Shown here: in pieces, positions 47,821 through 55,517 of the stretch
Layout of the letters: each line of letters begins with the position of its first letter
Position numbering within the stretch: position 1 is the stretch's first letter
Assembly (NCBI RefSeq): GCF_026341275.1
Contig: NZ_JAIFZO010000002.1
Location: 4,060,118-4,124,117, forward strand
DNA length: 64,000 nucleotides
Direction of reading: 5' to 3'
Source of the DNA: Streptomyces ortus
Lineage (GTDB): Bacteria > Actinomycetota > Actinomycetes > Streptomycetales > Streptomycetaceae
Notes under the pieces: model-generated
What the model saw: the letters and a program-made list of their open reading frames with translations, nothing else
Databases searched by the model: none
What the model was told of the DNA's origin: nothing
Translations under genes and position numbers: made by a program

Positions 47821-48954
47821 TCACGGCCGTCGCACGGCGAGCAGCGCCATGTCGTCCGTACCGCCGCCCCCGGTGTACCGCAGCACCTCGTCCACCAGCG
47901 CGGCGAGCAGCGCGTCGGGCCCGGCGAACTCCCGCCCCGACAGCCGCGTCACCGGGTCGAAGAAGACCCCCCGCCCGTCCCGGGCCTCGGACAGTCCGTC
48001 CGTGTAGAAGAGCAGCGTGGACCCGGCCGGGAAGTCCTCCTCCTGCGCGCGGTCGGGCCACGCGCCCAGGTCGCCCATCCCGAGCGGCAGCGCGGGTTCC
48101 GCAGCGGCGAGCGTGCGTACGGTTCCGTCGCAGCGCAGCAGGAGCGGCCCGGGATGGCCGCGGTTGACGAGTCGTACGCGCTGGGCGCCGTGTGGGATCT
48201 CGGCGAGCACGGCGGTGATGAAGCCCTCGAAGACCTCGACGCTGTCGCGCCGCACGCCCTCGCGCATCAGCGACCGCTCCAGCCGCTGGGCGACCGCCTC
48301 CAGGGTGCTCTCCTGTTCGGCGGCCTCCCGGAAGGCTCCGATGACGACGGCCACGGCGGCGACCGCGCCCATGCCCTTCCCCCGCACATCGCCCACGACG
48401 AGCCGTACGCCGTGCGGGGTGTCCTGCACGGCGTAGAGGTCGCCGCCGATGAGCGCGTCGGTCTGCGCCGCCACGTACCGGACCGCGAGGTCGAGGCCGC
48501 CGGTCCGCGCGGCCGGTTCGGGCAGTAGGGCCCGTTGGGCGGCCTCGGCGATCTCGTGGGCGGAGGCCAGCCGGGCGTTGCCCAGGCTCACGAGCCGGTT
48601 GATGACGACGGCGAGGCAGGCCACGACGGCCACGGTCGCGATCTCGGTGATCCCGCTCGCGTCGAGGGTGAACCGCAGGCTGACGAGGACCATGGCCGCC
48701 GTGCCCGCGACACCCGTCCAGACGGTGGCGCCCAGCGACAGCAGCGGGGCCGCGATGAGTGAGGCGGCCGAGAGGAAGGGCGCGGCGGTGAAGTACTGCG
48801 GGGTGAGTGCGTCGTACAGGATTCCGGCGACGATCAGCAGCGCCGGCAGCGCGCGGACGACCGCGCGGGTACGGGGGTACGGGCCGGCCTGCTTGTCCGG
48901 CCGCGGCCCGGCGGAGCCCGGCGACCGCTGCTCGACCGCTCGACGCCCGATCAC
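47821..48954 (-). CDS. Membrane-anchored SpoIIE-type PP2C phosphatase
   Basis: Protein of 377 residues. N-terminal helices about residues 30-135 (LPALLIVAGILYDAL, AASLIAAPLLSLGATVW, IATVAVVACLAVVINRLV) are followed by a SpoIIE phosphatase domain: AQRALLPEP, IGGDLYAVQDTPHGVRLVVGDVRGKG (in parts), STLLFYTDGLSEARD, GGGTDDMALLAV. GTG at 48954 has AGGAG just upstream; the long upstream frame runs through a tRNA and is rejected. No sensor domain is recognised. It likely dephosphorylates an anti-sigma antagonist. Confidence 0.9.
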   Translation of the reverse strand: MIGRRAVEQRSPGSAGPRPDKQAGPYPRTRAVVRALPALLIVAGILYDALTPQYFTAAPFLSAASLIAAPLLSLGATVWTGVAGTAAMVLVSLRFTLDASGITEIATVAVVACLAVVINRLVSLGNARLASAHEIAEAAQRALLPEPAARTGGLDLAVRYVAAQTDALIGGDLYAVQDTPHGVRLVVGDVRGKGMGAVAAVAVVIGAFREAAEQESTLEAVAQRLERSLMREGVRRDSVEVFEGFITAVLAEIPHGAQRVRLVNRGHPGPLLLRCDGTVRTLAAAEPALPLGMGDLGAWPDRAQEEDFPAGSTLLFYTDGLSEARDGRGVFFDPVTRLSGREFAGPDALLAALVDEVLRYTGGGGTDDMALLAVRRP

Positions 48955-49079
48955 GTGTCTCCTGCCCTCGACCACCTCGCTCCGTACAGCGTTCCGGGAC
49001 GGGCGGGGAGTGGCGAGCGGACGGGGACCGGGAGGGTGAGCACCAGGTCTCCGTGCCGTCGTGCCGTCCTGCCGTGGAA

Positions 49080-49120
49080 ACACCTGAGGCCGGAATCCAA
49101 TGGATTCCGGCCTCAGGTGT
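49080..49120 (-). terminator. Terminator of the initiator tRNA gene
   Basis: Near-perfect inverted repeat with 20-base arms (acacctgaggccggaatcca and its complement) around a one-base centre. It lies just past the tRNA 3' end, followed by TTT on the minus strand. Confidence 0.85.
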
Positions 49121-49124
49121 TCAG

Positions 49125-49198
49125 TAGCGGGGACAGGATTTGAACCTGCGACCTCTGGGTTATGAGCCCAGCGAGCTACCGAGCTGCTCCACCCCGCG
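49125..49198 (-). tRNA. Initiator tRNA-fMet (CAT)
   Basis: 74 bases, cloverleaf evident: 5' CGCGGGG, anticodon loop CTCATAA flanked by GGG/CCC pairs, T-arm GGTTCAAATCC. The 1:72 pair (C-U) is mismatched, as in initiators. CCA is not encoded. Confidence 0.93.
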
Positions 49199-49250
49199 TC
49201 GTTGAGACCACTGTACGCCATTCGCGGGACTCGGCGCACACGGGTAAATG

Positions 49251-50408
49251 TCAGCCCCGGTTCTGGTGCCGGTCCAGGTGCCGGTTGGGCGCCTTGGCCG
49301 CGCTCTCGTGGTCCGGGAGTACGACGACGTCGGCGCCCTCAGCCGTGAGCAGGCCGTTCCCGTCGGCGGCGGCCACGAAGGTGTCGGGCTCGCGCCAGGC
49401 GGTGACGACCCGGCGCACGCCCGCGTCGAGGATCAGCCGGGCGCAGGGCGCGGGCCGCGAGGCACGGTGGGCGCAGGGCTCCAGGCTGCTGTAGACCGTG
49501 GCGTCCGGCAGCCGGGGGTCGTCCGGCGCGATCTTGGCCAGCGCGGCCTCCTCGGCGTGCGCGACGGGGTCGGACTCGCGGGAGTACCCGCGGGCCAGCT
49601 CCGTGCCGTCGGCCGCGACGACGACCGCGCCGACGCTGAAGGCGGTCCGCGAGGGCGGACACTCGGCGGCCAGTTCGCAGGCGAGCGCCAGCCACCGGTG
49701 GTCGGCGGCGGAGGGTACGGGTCCGGTGCCGGGCGCGGTGGGCACGTACCGCATGAGCACCACGTCTCCCACGGGCCGGGTCTCGACGAGCCGCAGCCGG
49801 CTGCGCGGCCCGCCCGGGTACGGGCCGTCCCCGAACAGCTTCGGCGCGTGCGGCTGCCCCACCACGAGCGGTGCGAGCGCGAGCTGCAGTTCGTCGGCGA
49901 GACCCTGCTGGAGGAGCTGGGTGTGGACCCGGCCGCCGCCTTCGACCATGAGCCGCCGTACGCCGCGGACGTCGTGGAGGTGGGTGAGCACGGCCCGCCA
50001 GTCCAGCCCGGCCCCCACGGACACGACGTCGACGCCGAGCCCTCGCAGAGCCTCCACCGCCGTCACGGCGCCGTCGTCCGTCGTATAGACGACCTTCTCG
50101 CCGCCGGTGGACCAGAAGTTGGCGGTGGGGTCGAGGTCGCCGGTGCCGCTGACGGTGACCTTGAGCGGGTAGGCGGGCCTCCCCGCGGCGACCCGGGCGG
50201 CGCGGCGCTCGGCGGAGTTCACGAGGAGCCGCGGGTTGTCGGCGCGCAGGGTGCCCGCGCCGACCAGGATGGCGTCGGAGTCGGCCCGTACCTCGTCGAC
50301 CCGGTCGAAGTCGGCGGGGCCGGAGAGCAGCAGCCGTTCGGGGCCGGTGTCGTCCAGGCGGCCGTCGAGGGAGACGGCGGCGGACAACAGGACGTAGGGG
50401 TGGGGCAT
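49251..50408 (-). CDS. Domain-swapped RibD-like pyrimidine reductase/deaminase
   Basis: Protein of 385 residues. The N-terminal half is a RibD C-terminal-type (DHFR-like) reductase: PYVLLSAAVSLDGRL, DAILVGAGTLRADNPRLLV, RLMVEGGGRVHTQLL. The C-terminal half is a cytidine-deaminase fold with zinc motifs HAEEAAL and PCAHRASRPAPC. Canonical RibD has the reverse order. It is divergent from a MarR gene and near a GTP cyclohydrolase II, so it likely acts in riboflavin-type or flavin-analogue synthesis. Both active sites look intact. Confidence 0.88.
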   Translation of the reverse strand: MPHPYVLLSAAVSLDGRLDDTGPERLLLSGPADFDRVDEVRADSDAILVGAGTLRADNPRLLVNSAERRAARVAAGRPAYPLKVTVSGTGDLDPTANFWSTGGEKVVYTTDDGAVTAVEALRGLGVDVVSVGAGLDWRAVLTHLHDVRGVRRLMVEGGGRVHTQLLQQGLADELQLALAPLVVGQPHAPKLFGDGPYPGGPRSRLRLVETRPVGDVVLMRYVPTAPGTGPVPSAADHRWLALACELAAECPPSRTAFSVGAVVVAADGTELARGYSRESDPVAHAEEAALAKIAPDDPRLPDATVYSSLEPCAHRASRPAPCARLILDAGVRRVVTAWREPDTFVAAADGNGLLTAEGADVVVLPDHESAAKAPNRHLDRHQNRG

Positions 50409-50518
50409 GGACGCGCTCTCTTTCGCGGGGCGGGGTGGGACGCGGGCGGGGCGGGACCTGGGCTTCGGCTCGGCTCGGCTTGGCTCGCTGCATACGGCTG
50501 CGGCTCGCGGCTTGGTTC

Positions 50519-50535
50519 AAGTTTGAAACAAACTT
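50519..50535. promoter_or_regulatory. MarR operator, perfect palindrome
   Basis: AAGTTTG-AAA-CAAACTT lies between the divergent RibD-like and MarR genes, ending 12 bases before the MarR start, which has GGAGG as ribosome site. Similar AT-rich palindromes lie before ribA. Confidence 0.75.
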
Positions 50536-50546
50536 ACACTGGAGGC

Positions 50547-51062
50547 ATGACGACCCGCTGGCTCGCCCCCGAGGAGCAGCGCGCCTGGCGCGCCTACATC
50601 GCCGCCTCCCACCTCCTGGAGGACGCGATCGACCGGCAGCTCCAGCAGGAGGCCGGTATGCCGCATGTCTACTACTCCATCCTGGCGAACCTCTCCGAGG
50701 CGCCGGACCGCCGCCTGCGGATGACCGATCTGGCCGAGCGGACGAAGATCACGCGCAGTCGGCTGACGTACGCGGTGACCCGCCTGGAGAAGGACGGGGC
50801 GGTGCGCCGTGAGGGCTGCCCCAGCGACAGGCGGGGCAGCACGGCGGTCCTGACCGGCGAGGGGATGGCCCTGCTGGAGCGTACGGCTCCCGGTCACGTG
50901 GAGACGGTCCGCGCGGCCCTCTTCGACCGGCTCACCGCGGAGCAGGTGGGGCAGTTGGAGGAGATCTGCGCGAGTGTCGCGCGGGGCCTGGAGGGCGACG
51001 ACGCGCAGGCACCCCCGGACGACGTCCCATGGCGCCGCCGCTCGCAGGGTTCGTGTACGTAA
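50547..51062 (+). CDS. MarR-family regulator of the flavin locus
   Basis: Winged-helix regulator of 171 residues. Recognition segment LRMTDLAERTKITRSRLTYAVTRLEKDGAVRREGCPSDRRGSTAVLT (in parts) at residues 60-110, preceded by PHVYYSILANLSEAP. It sits between the RibD-like gene (divergent) and ribA (same strand). Palindromes before both transcription units suggest it controls the whole locus and itself. Confidence 0.92.
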   Translation: MTTRWLAPEEQRAWRAYIAASHLLEDAIDRQLQQEAGMPHVYYSILANLSEAPDRRLRMTDLAERTKITRSRLTYAVTRLEKDGAVRREGCPSDRRGSTAVLTGEGMALLERTAPGHVETVRAALFDRLTAEQVGQLEEICASVARGLEGDDAQAPPDDVPWRRRSQGSCT

Positions 51063-51102
51063 TCCTCCCCACGGGGCCCTCCCCGCTCCACACGGCACCA
51101 TT

Positions 51103-51164
51103 GCTTTAACTTTAAAGCATGGACTAGGGTCTCGATTCGAGGATCTGCTTCAAATCTGAAGCAG
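51103..51164 (+). promoter_or_regulatory. Palindromes upstream of ribA
   Basis: GCTTTAAC-TTTAAAGC (51103-51118, one mismatch), CTCGATTCGAG (51131-51141) and CTGCTTCA-AATC-TGAAGCAG (51145-51164, perfect). The first and last resemble the AAGTTTG...CAAACTT site before the MarR gene. No FMN riboswitch was recognised. Confidence 0.65.
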
Positions 51165-51191
51165 ACGAGTACCGTGGACCGGAGTACCCGC

Positions 51192-51824
51192 ATGCCCCAC
51201 TACCCAGCCGCCGCCACCCAGCGCTCGCGCGTCCGGGTGCCCCTGCGCTTCCACGACGGCTACAGCGTCGACGCCGAACTGGTCACCTTCCACGGCCTGA
51301 CCGACGGCCGGGAACACGTGGCGATGGTCCTCGGCGACCCGGCCGGCGCCACACCCCTGGTCCGCCTGCACTCCGAGTGCCTGACGGGCGACGCCTTCGG
51401 CTCCGCGCGCTGCGACTGCGGGCCGCAGCTGCGCGAGGCCGTCGAGCGGATCGCCGAGCGCGGCGGCGTCCTCCTCTACCTCCGCCAGGAGGGCCGGGGC
51501 ATAGGCCTGTACAACAAGCTCGACGCGTACGCCCTCCAGGACGAGGGCCTCGACACGTACGCCGCCAACACGGCCCTCGGCCTGCCCGAGGACGCCCGCG
51601 ACTACACGGCGGCGGCCCAGATGCTCACGGCCCTCGGCATCACGGAGCTGGACCTCCTGTCCAACAACCCCGACAAGGCGGACCAGCTCCGGGCGCTCGG
51701 CGTGGACGTACAACTCCGGGTCCCGACAGGCGTGTTCACGACGGCCCACAACGTCCTGTACCTGCGGGCGAAGGTCCTCCAGACCCAGCACACGCTCCCG
51801 CTCGCGGAGCTGACGGCGGGCTGA
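51192..51824 (+). CDS. ribA: GTP cyclohydrolase II
   Basis: Opens GTP to the diaminopyrimidine precursor of flavins. 210 residues, no RibB domain. Zinc motif SECLTGDAFGSARCDC near residue 66 and the active-site run YLRQEGRGIGLYNKLDAYALQD near 101, then LDTYAANTALGLPEDARDY. ATG at 51192 has CGGAG eight bases upstream. As a stand-alone copy beside a swapped RibD and a MarR gene it is likely an accessory rather than the housekeeping enzyme. Confidence 0.93.
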   Translation: MPHYPAAATQRSRVRVPLRFHDGYSVDAELVTFHGLTDGREHVAMVLGDPAGATPLVRLHSECLTGDAFGSARCDCGPQLREAVERIAERGGVLLYLRQEGRGIGLYNKLDAYALQDEGLDTYAANTALGLPEDARDYTAAAQMLTALGITELDLLSNNPDKADQLRALGVDVQLRVPTGVFTTAHNVLYLRAKVLQTQHTLPLAELTAG

Positions 51825-51886
51825 CGCGGTTTGCCGCCGGCTGCGGAAGCGGTGACTCCGCGCGACTGCGGGGCAGGAAGACGAAC

Positions 51887-52330
51887 GTGGGGGACGACAG
51901 TGACGCCGACGCACGGGCCCAGGCGCTGGCGCAGCGTTTGGCGGAGGACGGCAGACTCTGGCAGCACACGCTGCACGAGAACACGATGCTGTTCTCGCGG
52001 GGGAATCTCTTCCTGGTGGGCCAGTCGCTGTTCGCCGTGGCGTACACGACGCTCCTCACCTCGGAGCAACACCTCGTGGCGGCACGCGTCCTGGCCGCCT
52101 TCGGCCTCGTACTGGCCCTCACCTGGCTGTACGTGGGCCACCGGCACCGCCTCTACTACCAGCACGTACAACGCCGAGCGGTGGAACGCCTGCCTGAGTA
52201 CGCGGCGACATGGTCGAGCTGGTCCACGCGAGGCCAGGGCCGTGGCCGGGGCCGCTCGATCGTCCTGATCGCGTACTTGCTGCCGACGTTGGCGGTGGTG
52301 ATGTGGGGGGCGTTGCTGGTGATCACGTGA
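51887..52330 (+). CDS. Small membrane protein, unknown
   Basis: Protein of 147 residues. GTG start with AGGAAG seven bases upstream. Three hydrophobic segments: LFLVGQSLFAVAYTTLL (about 40-58), AARVLAAFGLVLALTWLYVG (65-84) and IVLIAYLLPTLAVVMWGALL (122-145), with HRHRLYYQHVQRRAVERLPEY between. It follows ribA by 62 bases and may be co-transcribed. No family recognised. Confidence 0.7.
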   Translation: MGDDSDADARAQALAQRLAEDGRLWQHTLHENTMLFSRGNLFLVGQSLFAVAYTTLLTSEQHLVAARVLAAFGLVLALTWLYVGHRHRLYYQHVQRRAVERLPEYAATWSSWSTRGQGRGRGRSIVLIAYLLPTLAVVMWGALLVIT

Positions 52331-52356
52331 CCCCCGCCACCCGCACGGTCATACGT

Positions 52357-52635
52357 CTATACGTCGTAGACGGTGGACCGGTGTCCGACGTGAACCACCC
52401 ACACCACCAGTTCACCGTTGTCGAGCGTGTAGATGACCCGGTGGTCCCCGACGCGGAGGCGGCGCCGGTCCGGCTGGGAGACGAGCGCGGTGCTGTGGAA
52501 GCCGAGCGGGTCGGTCTCCAGCTCGGTCAGCTTGGCAAGGATGCGGAGTGCGGCAGCACGGGGAATCTTTCGCAGCTCCGACCGGGCCTCCGGCCGAAAG
52601 ACGGTGCGATACGCACGCGCACCGGGCTCACTCAC
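52357..52635 (-). CDS. RelE/ParE-type toxin
   Basis: Small basic protein of 92 residues with the RelE pattern: YRTVFRPEARSELRKIPRAAALRILAKL (in parts), DRRRLRVGDHRVIYTLDNGELVVWVVHVGHRSTVYD. Likely a ribosome-dependent mRNA endonuclease. GTG start overlaps the antitoxin stop by 8 bases. Standard antitoxin-toxin order. Confidence 0.9.
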   Translation of the reverse strand: MSEPGARAYRTVFRPEARSELRKIPRAAALRILAKLTELETDPLGFHSTALVSQPDRRRLRVGDHRVIYTLDNGELVVWVVHVGHRSTVYDV

Positions 52636-52894
52636 CGCGGGCCAGCGTCTCCCGCATGACGTCCTCGATCGGGGCACCTGCCGCCTTGCTGGCCATGCGC
52701 TCGTCGATGATCCGGTTGATCTCGCGCTCTTCCCACTCCTGATACCTGCGCAGGACCTCGATGGACACGACGGCGGCCACTTCCCTGCCCCGTCGGGTGA
52801 TGACCGTGGGAGTGTCGTCGCGGTCGGCCCGCTCGACCACCTCGGCCAGGTGGGCGCGCACGTCACGGATGGACTCTATGGGCATCTGGGTCAT
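52628..52894 (-). CDS. Phd/YefM-type antitoxin
   Basis: Protein of 88 residues beginning MTQMPIESIRDVRAHLAEVV, then DDTPTVITRRGREVAAVV and YQEWEEREINRII. The N-terminal Phd fold binds DNA and the C-terminal helix would wrap the toxin. A TGTGTACACA palindrome lies 26 bases upstream. Confidence 0.9.
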   Translation of the reverse strand: MTQMPIESIRDVRAHLAEVVERADRDDTPTVITRRGREVAAVVSIEVLRRYQEWEEREINRIIDERMASKAAGAPIEDVMRETLARGE

Positions 52895-52919
52895 GCGCCC
52901 AAGAGTACCGAGTGCACCA

Positions 52920-52929
52920 TGTGTACACA
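52920..52929. promoter_or_regulatory. Candidate toxin-antitoxin operator
   Basis: Perfect 10-base palindrome TGTGTACACA just upstream of the antitoxin start, a core often bound by YefM/Phd proteins. Confidence 0.55.
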
Positions 52930-52961
52930 ACGCGTCCACCAGGCCTTCGGTGCGTCTGCGC

Positions 52962-53257
52962 CTACTCGCCGCCGGGCAGGCGCATGCCCCGGGACTCGGC
53001 GACGCGCAGGGCGTCACTCAGGCACTCGGCGAGCCGACGACCGCGAAGCGCAGCTCCGCGGCCGGGGACGCCGGGTCGTCCAGCAACGGGCGGGCGAGGC
53101 CGAGCACGTCGGCGCCGGTGGCGAGCAGGACGGCCTCCAGGTCGTCGGCGAGCCGGGACAGGTGGCTGCCGCCGTGGTCCATGACCAGACAGCAGGGCTT
53201 CCCGTCGAGGGACCGCCAGGGCAGCGGACGAGGTGCGGTGTCGAGGGGGCGCTCCAT
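52962..53257 (-). pseudogene. Frameshifted small Streptomyces protein beside a GntR gene
   Basis: ATG 53257 begins MERPLDTAPRPLPWRSLDGK and continues to LRFAVVG, where frame 1 stops shortly after (SPSA). The next frame carries the expected ending RLAECLSDALRVAESRGMRL. A single missing base near 53040 explains it. I recall intact proteins of about 98 residues of this kind next to short GntR regulators. Either a real mutation or a sequencing error. Confidence 0.7.
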
Positions 53258-53334
53258 CAGGCGGCCACTTCCCGCGCACCGATCAGATGCGTTCTGCCTC
53301 TGCGGTACGCGTAAGGCTGCGGCACCGTGGGGGG

Positions 53335-53598
53335 ATGAGTGAGCTTCCGCGCTACGAGTACGTGAAACTCGCCGACGCGATCGAGGCGGACATCGCGTCC
53401 GGCAAGTTGCCGCAGGGGGCCGCGCTGCCCGGCGAGCGGGCGATGACGGAGCTGTACGGCGTGAGCATCGGCACCGTGCGCCGCCCCATCGTCGAACTCC
53501 GCAAACGGGGACTGGTCGCGACCCTGCCCGCGAAGGGGACGTACGTCATCGACATGCCGAAGGCGCCCGGCGACGGGAGCGAACCCCGCCAGACATGA
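53335..53598 (+). CDS. Short GntR-type wHTH regulator
   Basis: Protein of 87 residues that is almost only a GntR DNA-binding domain: YVKLADAIEADIASGKLPQGAALPGERAMTELYGVSIGTVRRPIVELRKRGLVATLPAKGTYV, in parts. It lacks an effector domain. Divergent from the frameshifted small gene, a pairing common in Streptomyces. GGGGG lies just before the ATG. Confidence 0.9.
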   Translation: MSELPRYEYVKLADAIEADIASGKLPQGAALPGERAMTELYGVSIGTVRRPIVELRKRGLVATLPAKGTYVIDMPKAPGDGSEPRQT

Positions 53599-53609
53599 CG
53601 GACAAGACG

Positions 53610-53643
53610 AGCCCCCAGCTCAAGCGCCTCTGAGCTGGGGGCT
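53610..53643. terminator. Bidirectional terminator between GntR and tRNA-Lys genes
   Basis: Perfect 13-base arms AGCCCCCAGCTCA / TGAGCTGGGGGCT around an 8-base loop, followed by a short T-rich run on the plus strand. It lies between two convergent transcripts. Confidence 0.85.
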
Positions 53644-53649
53644 TTCGTG

Positions 53650-53722
53650 TAGACCCTGTGGGACTCGAACCCACAACCAATGGATTAAAAGTCCACTGCT
53701 CTGCCAATTGAGCTAAGGGTCC
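53650..53722 (-). tRNA. tRNA-Lys (TTT)
   Basis: 73 bases: 5' GGACCCTTAGCTC, anticodon loop CTTTTAA, T-arm GGTTCGAGTCC, 3' acceptor AGGGTCT (G-U at the first pair) with discriminator A. CCA not encoded. Confidence 0.94.
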
Positions 53723-53854
53723 GTGCGCCGGGCATCGCCGGCGCACGCGCCGACCGTGGTCGACGCAGGAACGAGCATAGCCGGACGCGGCCGGGACTCC
53801 GATCGGGTATCGGTGTCCCGGCCGCGCCGGGCGGTCGCCATGGGGCGCCGGACG

Positions 53855-55390
53855 TCACGGATCCAGCGGTTCCGGGGCGCCCGCGCGGGCCGCCTCGCGG
53901 GCGCGGGTGCGCTCGTGGTCCGGGTTGAGGAACCAGTGCCGGGCCGAGGCGAACCACCACGCCGCCGCGAAGCCGAGGACCGCCAGGACGGCGACGGGCG
54001 CGTAGTTGAAGGTCTCCCAGGTGACCGGGGAGACCTGCGGGAGCATGAAGAGGATCGTGATGACGGCGACCCAGGCCACCGCCACGATGCCTGTCGGGCG
54101 GGACCAGCGGCCCAGGTGCCACGGGCCCCGTTCGAACGCCTCGCCCTTGCGCAGCCGGAGCAGGGTGGGGATGACGTACGCGATGTAGAGGCCGATCACC
54201 GCGATCGACGTCACCGCCGCGTACGCGGTCACGTTGATCAGGTACGGCAGGCCGAGGACCAGCGCGCCCAGCGCCGCGAGCCACACCGCCGCGACGGGCG
54301 TACGGGTGCGCGGGTTCACCGTGTGCCAGAGGTTGGAGTACGGCAGCGCCCCGTCCCGCGAGAAGGCGTAGATCATGCGGGAGTTGGCTGTCACCGACGC
54401 CATGCCGCAGAAGAGCTGCGCGCCGATGACAACGAGGAGCAGGAGCTTGCCCGTCGTCGCGCCCAGCGCGTCCAGGAGGATCTGGGCCGGCGGTACGCCC
54501 GTCGGCGACGTGCGCGCGCCGTCGTACGACTGGATCGCGAAGGTGAAGCCGAGGAGGAGGACGAAGCCCGCGATCCACGAGGTCCAGATGGACTGGACGA
54601 TGCCCTTCGGTCCGGCCGTGGACGCGTCGTGCGTCTCCTCCGTCATGTGCGCCGAGGCGTCGTACCCGGTGAAGGTGTACTGCGCCATCAGCAGGCCCAG
54701 CAGCACCACGTAGAAGCCGCTGCCCCAGCCCGTGTTGTTCACGAACTCCGTGAAGACGAAGGACGCCGACTGGTGGTGGTCCGGTACGAAGGTCAGCGCG
54801 CCGACGATGACCGCGACGCCCACGACGTGCCACCAGACGCTGACGCTGTTGAGGAGGCCGACGATGCGTACGCCGAAGGTGTTCAGCAGGCCGTGCAGGA
54901 CCAGGATGGCGGCGAAGAGCAGGATCGTGCGGCCGGGGGTGACCTCGAAACCGAACTGGAGGTTCAGGTACGCGCCCAGGAACGAGGCCGCCCCGAAGTC
55001 GATACCGGCGGTCACCGCGACCTGCCCGAGGACGTTGAACCAGCCGGTGAACCACGCCCAGGCCGCCGCCGTACGCGCCGGAGCCAGGCGGTGGGCCCAG
55101 AAGTACAGGCCCGCGGAGGTCGGGTACGCCGAGCAGATCTCGGCCATCGCAAGTCCGACGAACAGGGTCATCAGGCCGACCGCGACCCAGCCCCAGGTGA
55201 TCACGGCGGGACCGCCGGTGTTCATGCCGAACAGGTAGAGCGTCAGGCAGCCCGACAGGACCGAGATGATCGTGAAGGAGACCGCGTAGTTGGAGAACGC
55301 CGACATGCGGCGGGCGAGAACCTGCGTGTAACCGAGCTGGGTCAGCCGCTCTTCGTCCGACAGCCCACTCACTCTGGCGTCTTCTGTCAT
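53855..55390 (-). CDS. APC-family amino-acid/GABA permease
   Basis: Twelve-helix transporter of 511 residues. Start MTEDARVSGLSDEERLTQLGYTQ (in parts), then SNYAVSFTIISVLSGCLTLY and a helix series. Motif GYDASAHMTEETHDASTAGPKGI (in parts) is typical of the BAT1/UGA4-like amino-acid permease group. Ends in a hydrophilic Arg/Ala tail. Substrate is a guess from family. Confidence 0.9.
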   Translation of the reverse strand: MTEDARVSGLSDEERLTQLGYTQVLARRMSAFSNYAVSFTIISVLSGCLTLYLFGMNTGGPAVITWGWVAVGLMTLFVGLAMAEICSAYPTSAGLYFWAHRLAPARTAAAWAWFTGWFNVLGQVAVTAGIDFGAASFLGAYLNLQFGFEVTPGRTILLFAAILVLHGLLNTFGVRIVGLLNSVSVWWHVVGVAVIVGALTFVPDHHQSASFVFTEFVNNTGWGSGFYVVLLGLLMAQYTFTGYDASAHMTEETHDASTAGPKGIVQSIWTSWIAGFVLLLGFTFAIQSYDGARTSPTGVPPAQILLDALGATTGKLLLLVVIGAQLFCGMASVTANSRMIYAFSRDGALPYSNLWHTVNPRTRTPVAAVWLAALGALVLGLPYLINVTAYAAVTSIAVIGLYIAYVIPTLLRLRKGEAFERGPWHLGRWSRPTGIVAVAWVAVITILFMLPQVSPVTWETFNYAPVAVLAVLGFAAAWWFASARHWFLNPDHERTRAREAARAGAPEPLDP

Positions 55391-55517
55391 GCCCCCAGCA
55401 ATTCCCTCGCCGGAGGTATGACATGCGCCACAGTGCGGTTGATCTGGCCGAAACACGGCCGGTGGGGTCCCGGCCGGGCCGGGACCCCACGTCCGCTGCA
55501 CGTCCACTGCTCGTCCG

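Noticed and set aside
48955..49239. N-terminal extension of the second SpoIIE phosphatase
   Set aside because: It reads through the tRNA-fMet gene and its terminator; GTG 48954 has a good ribosome site.
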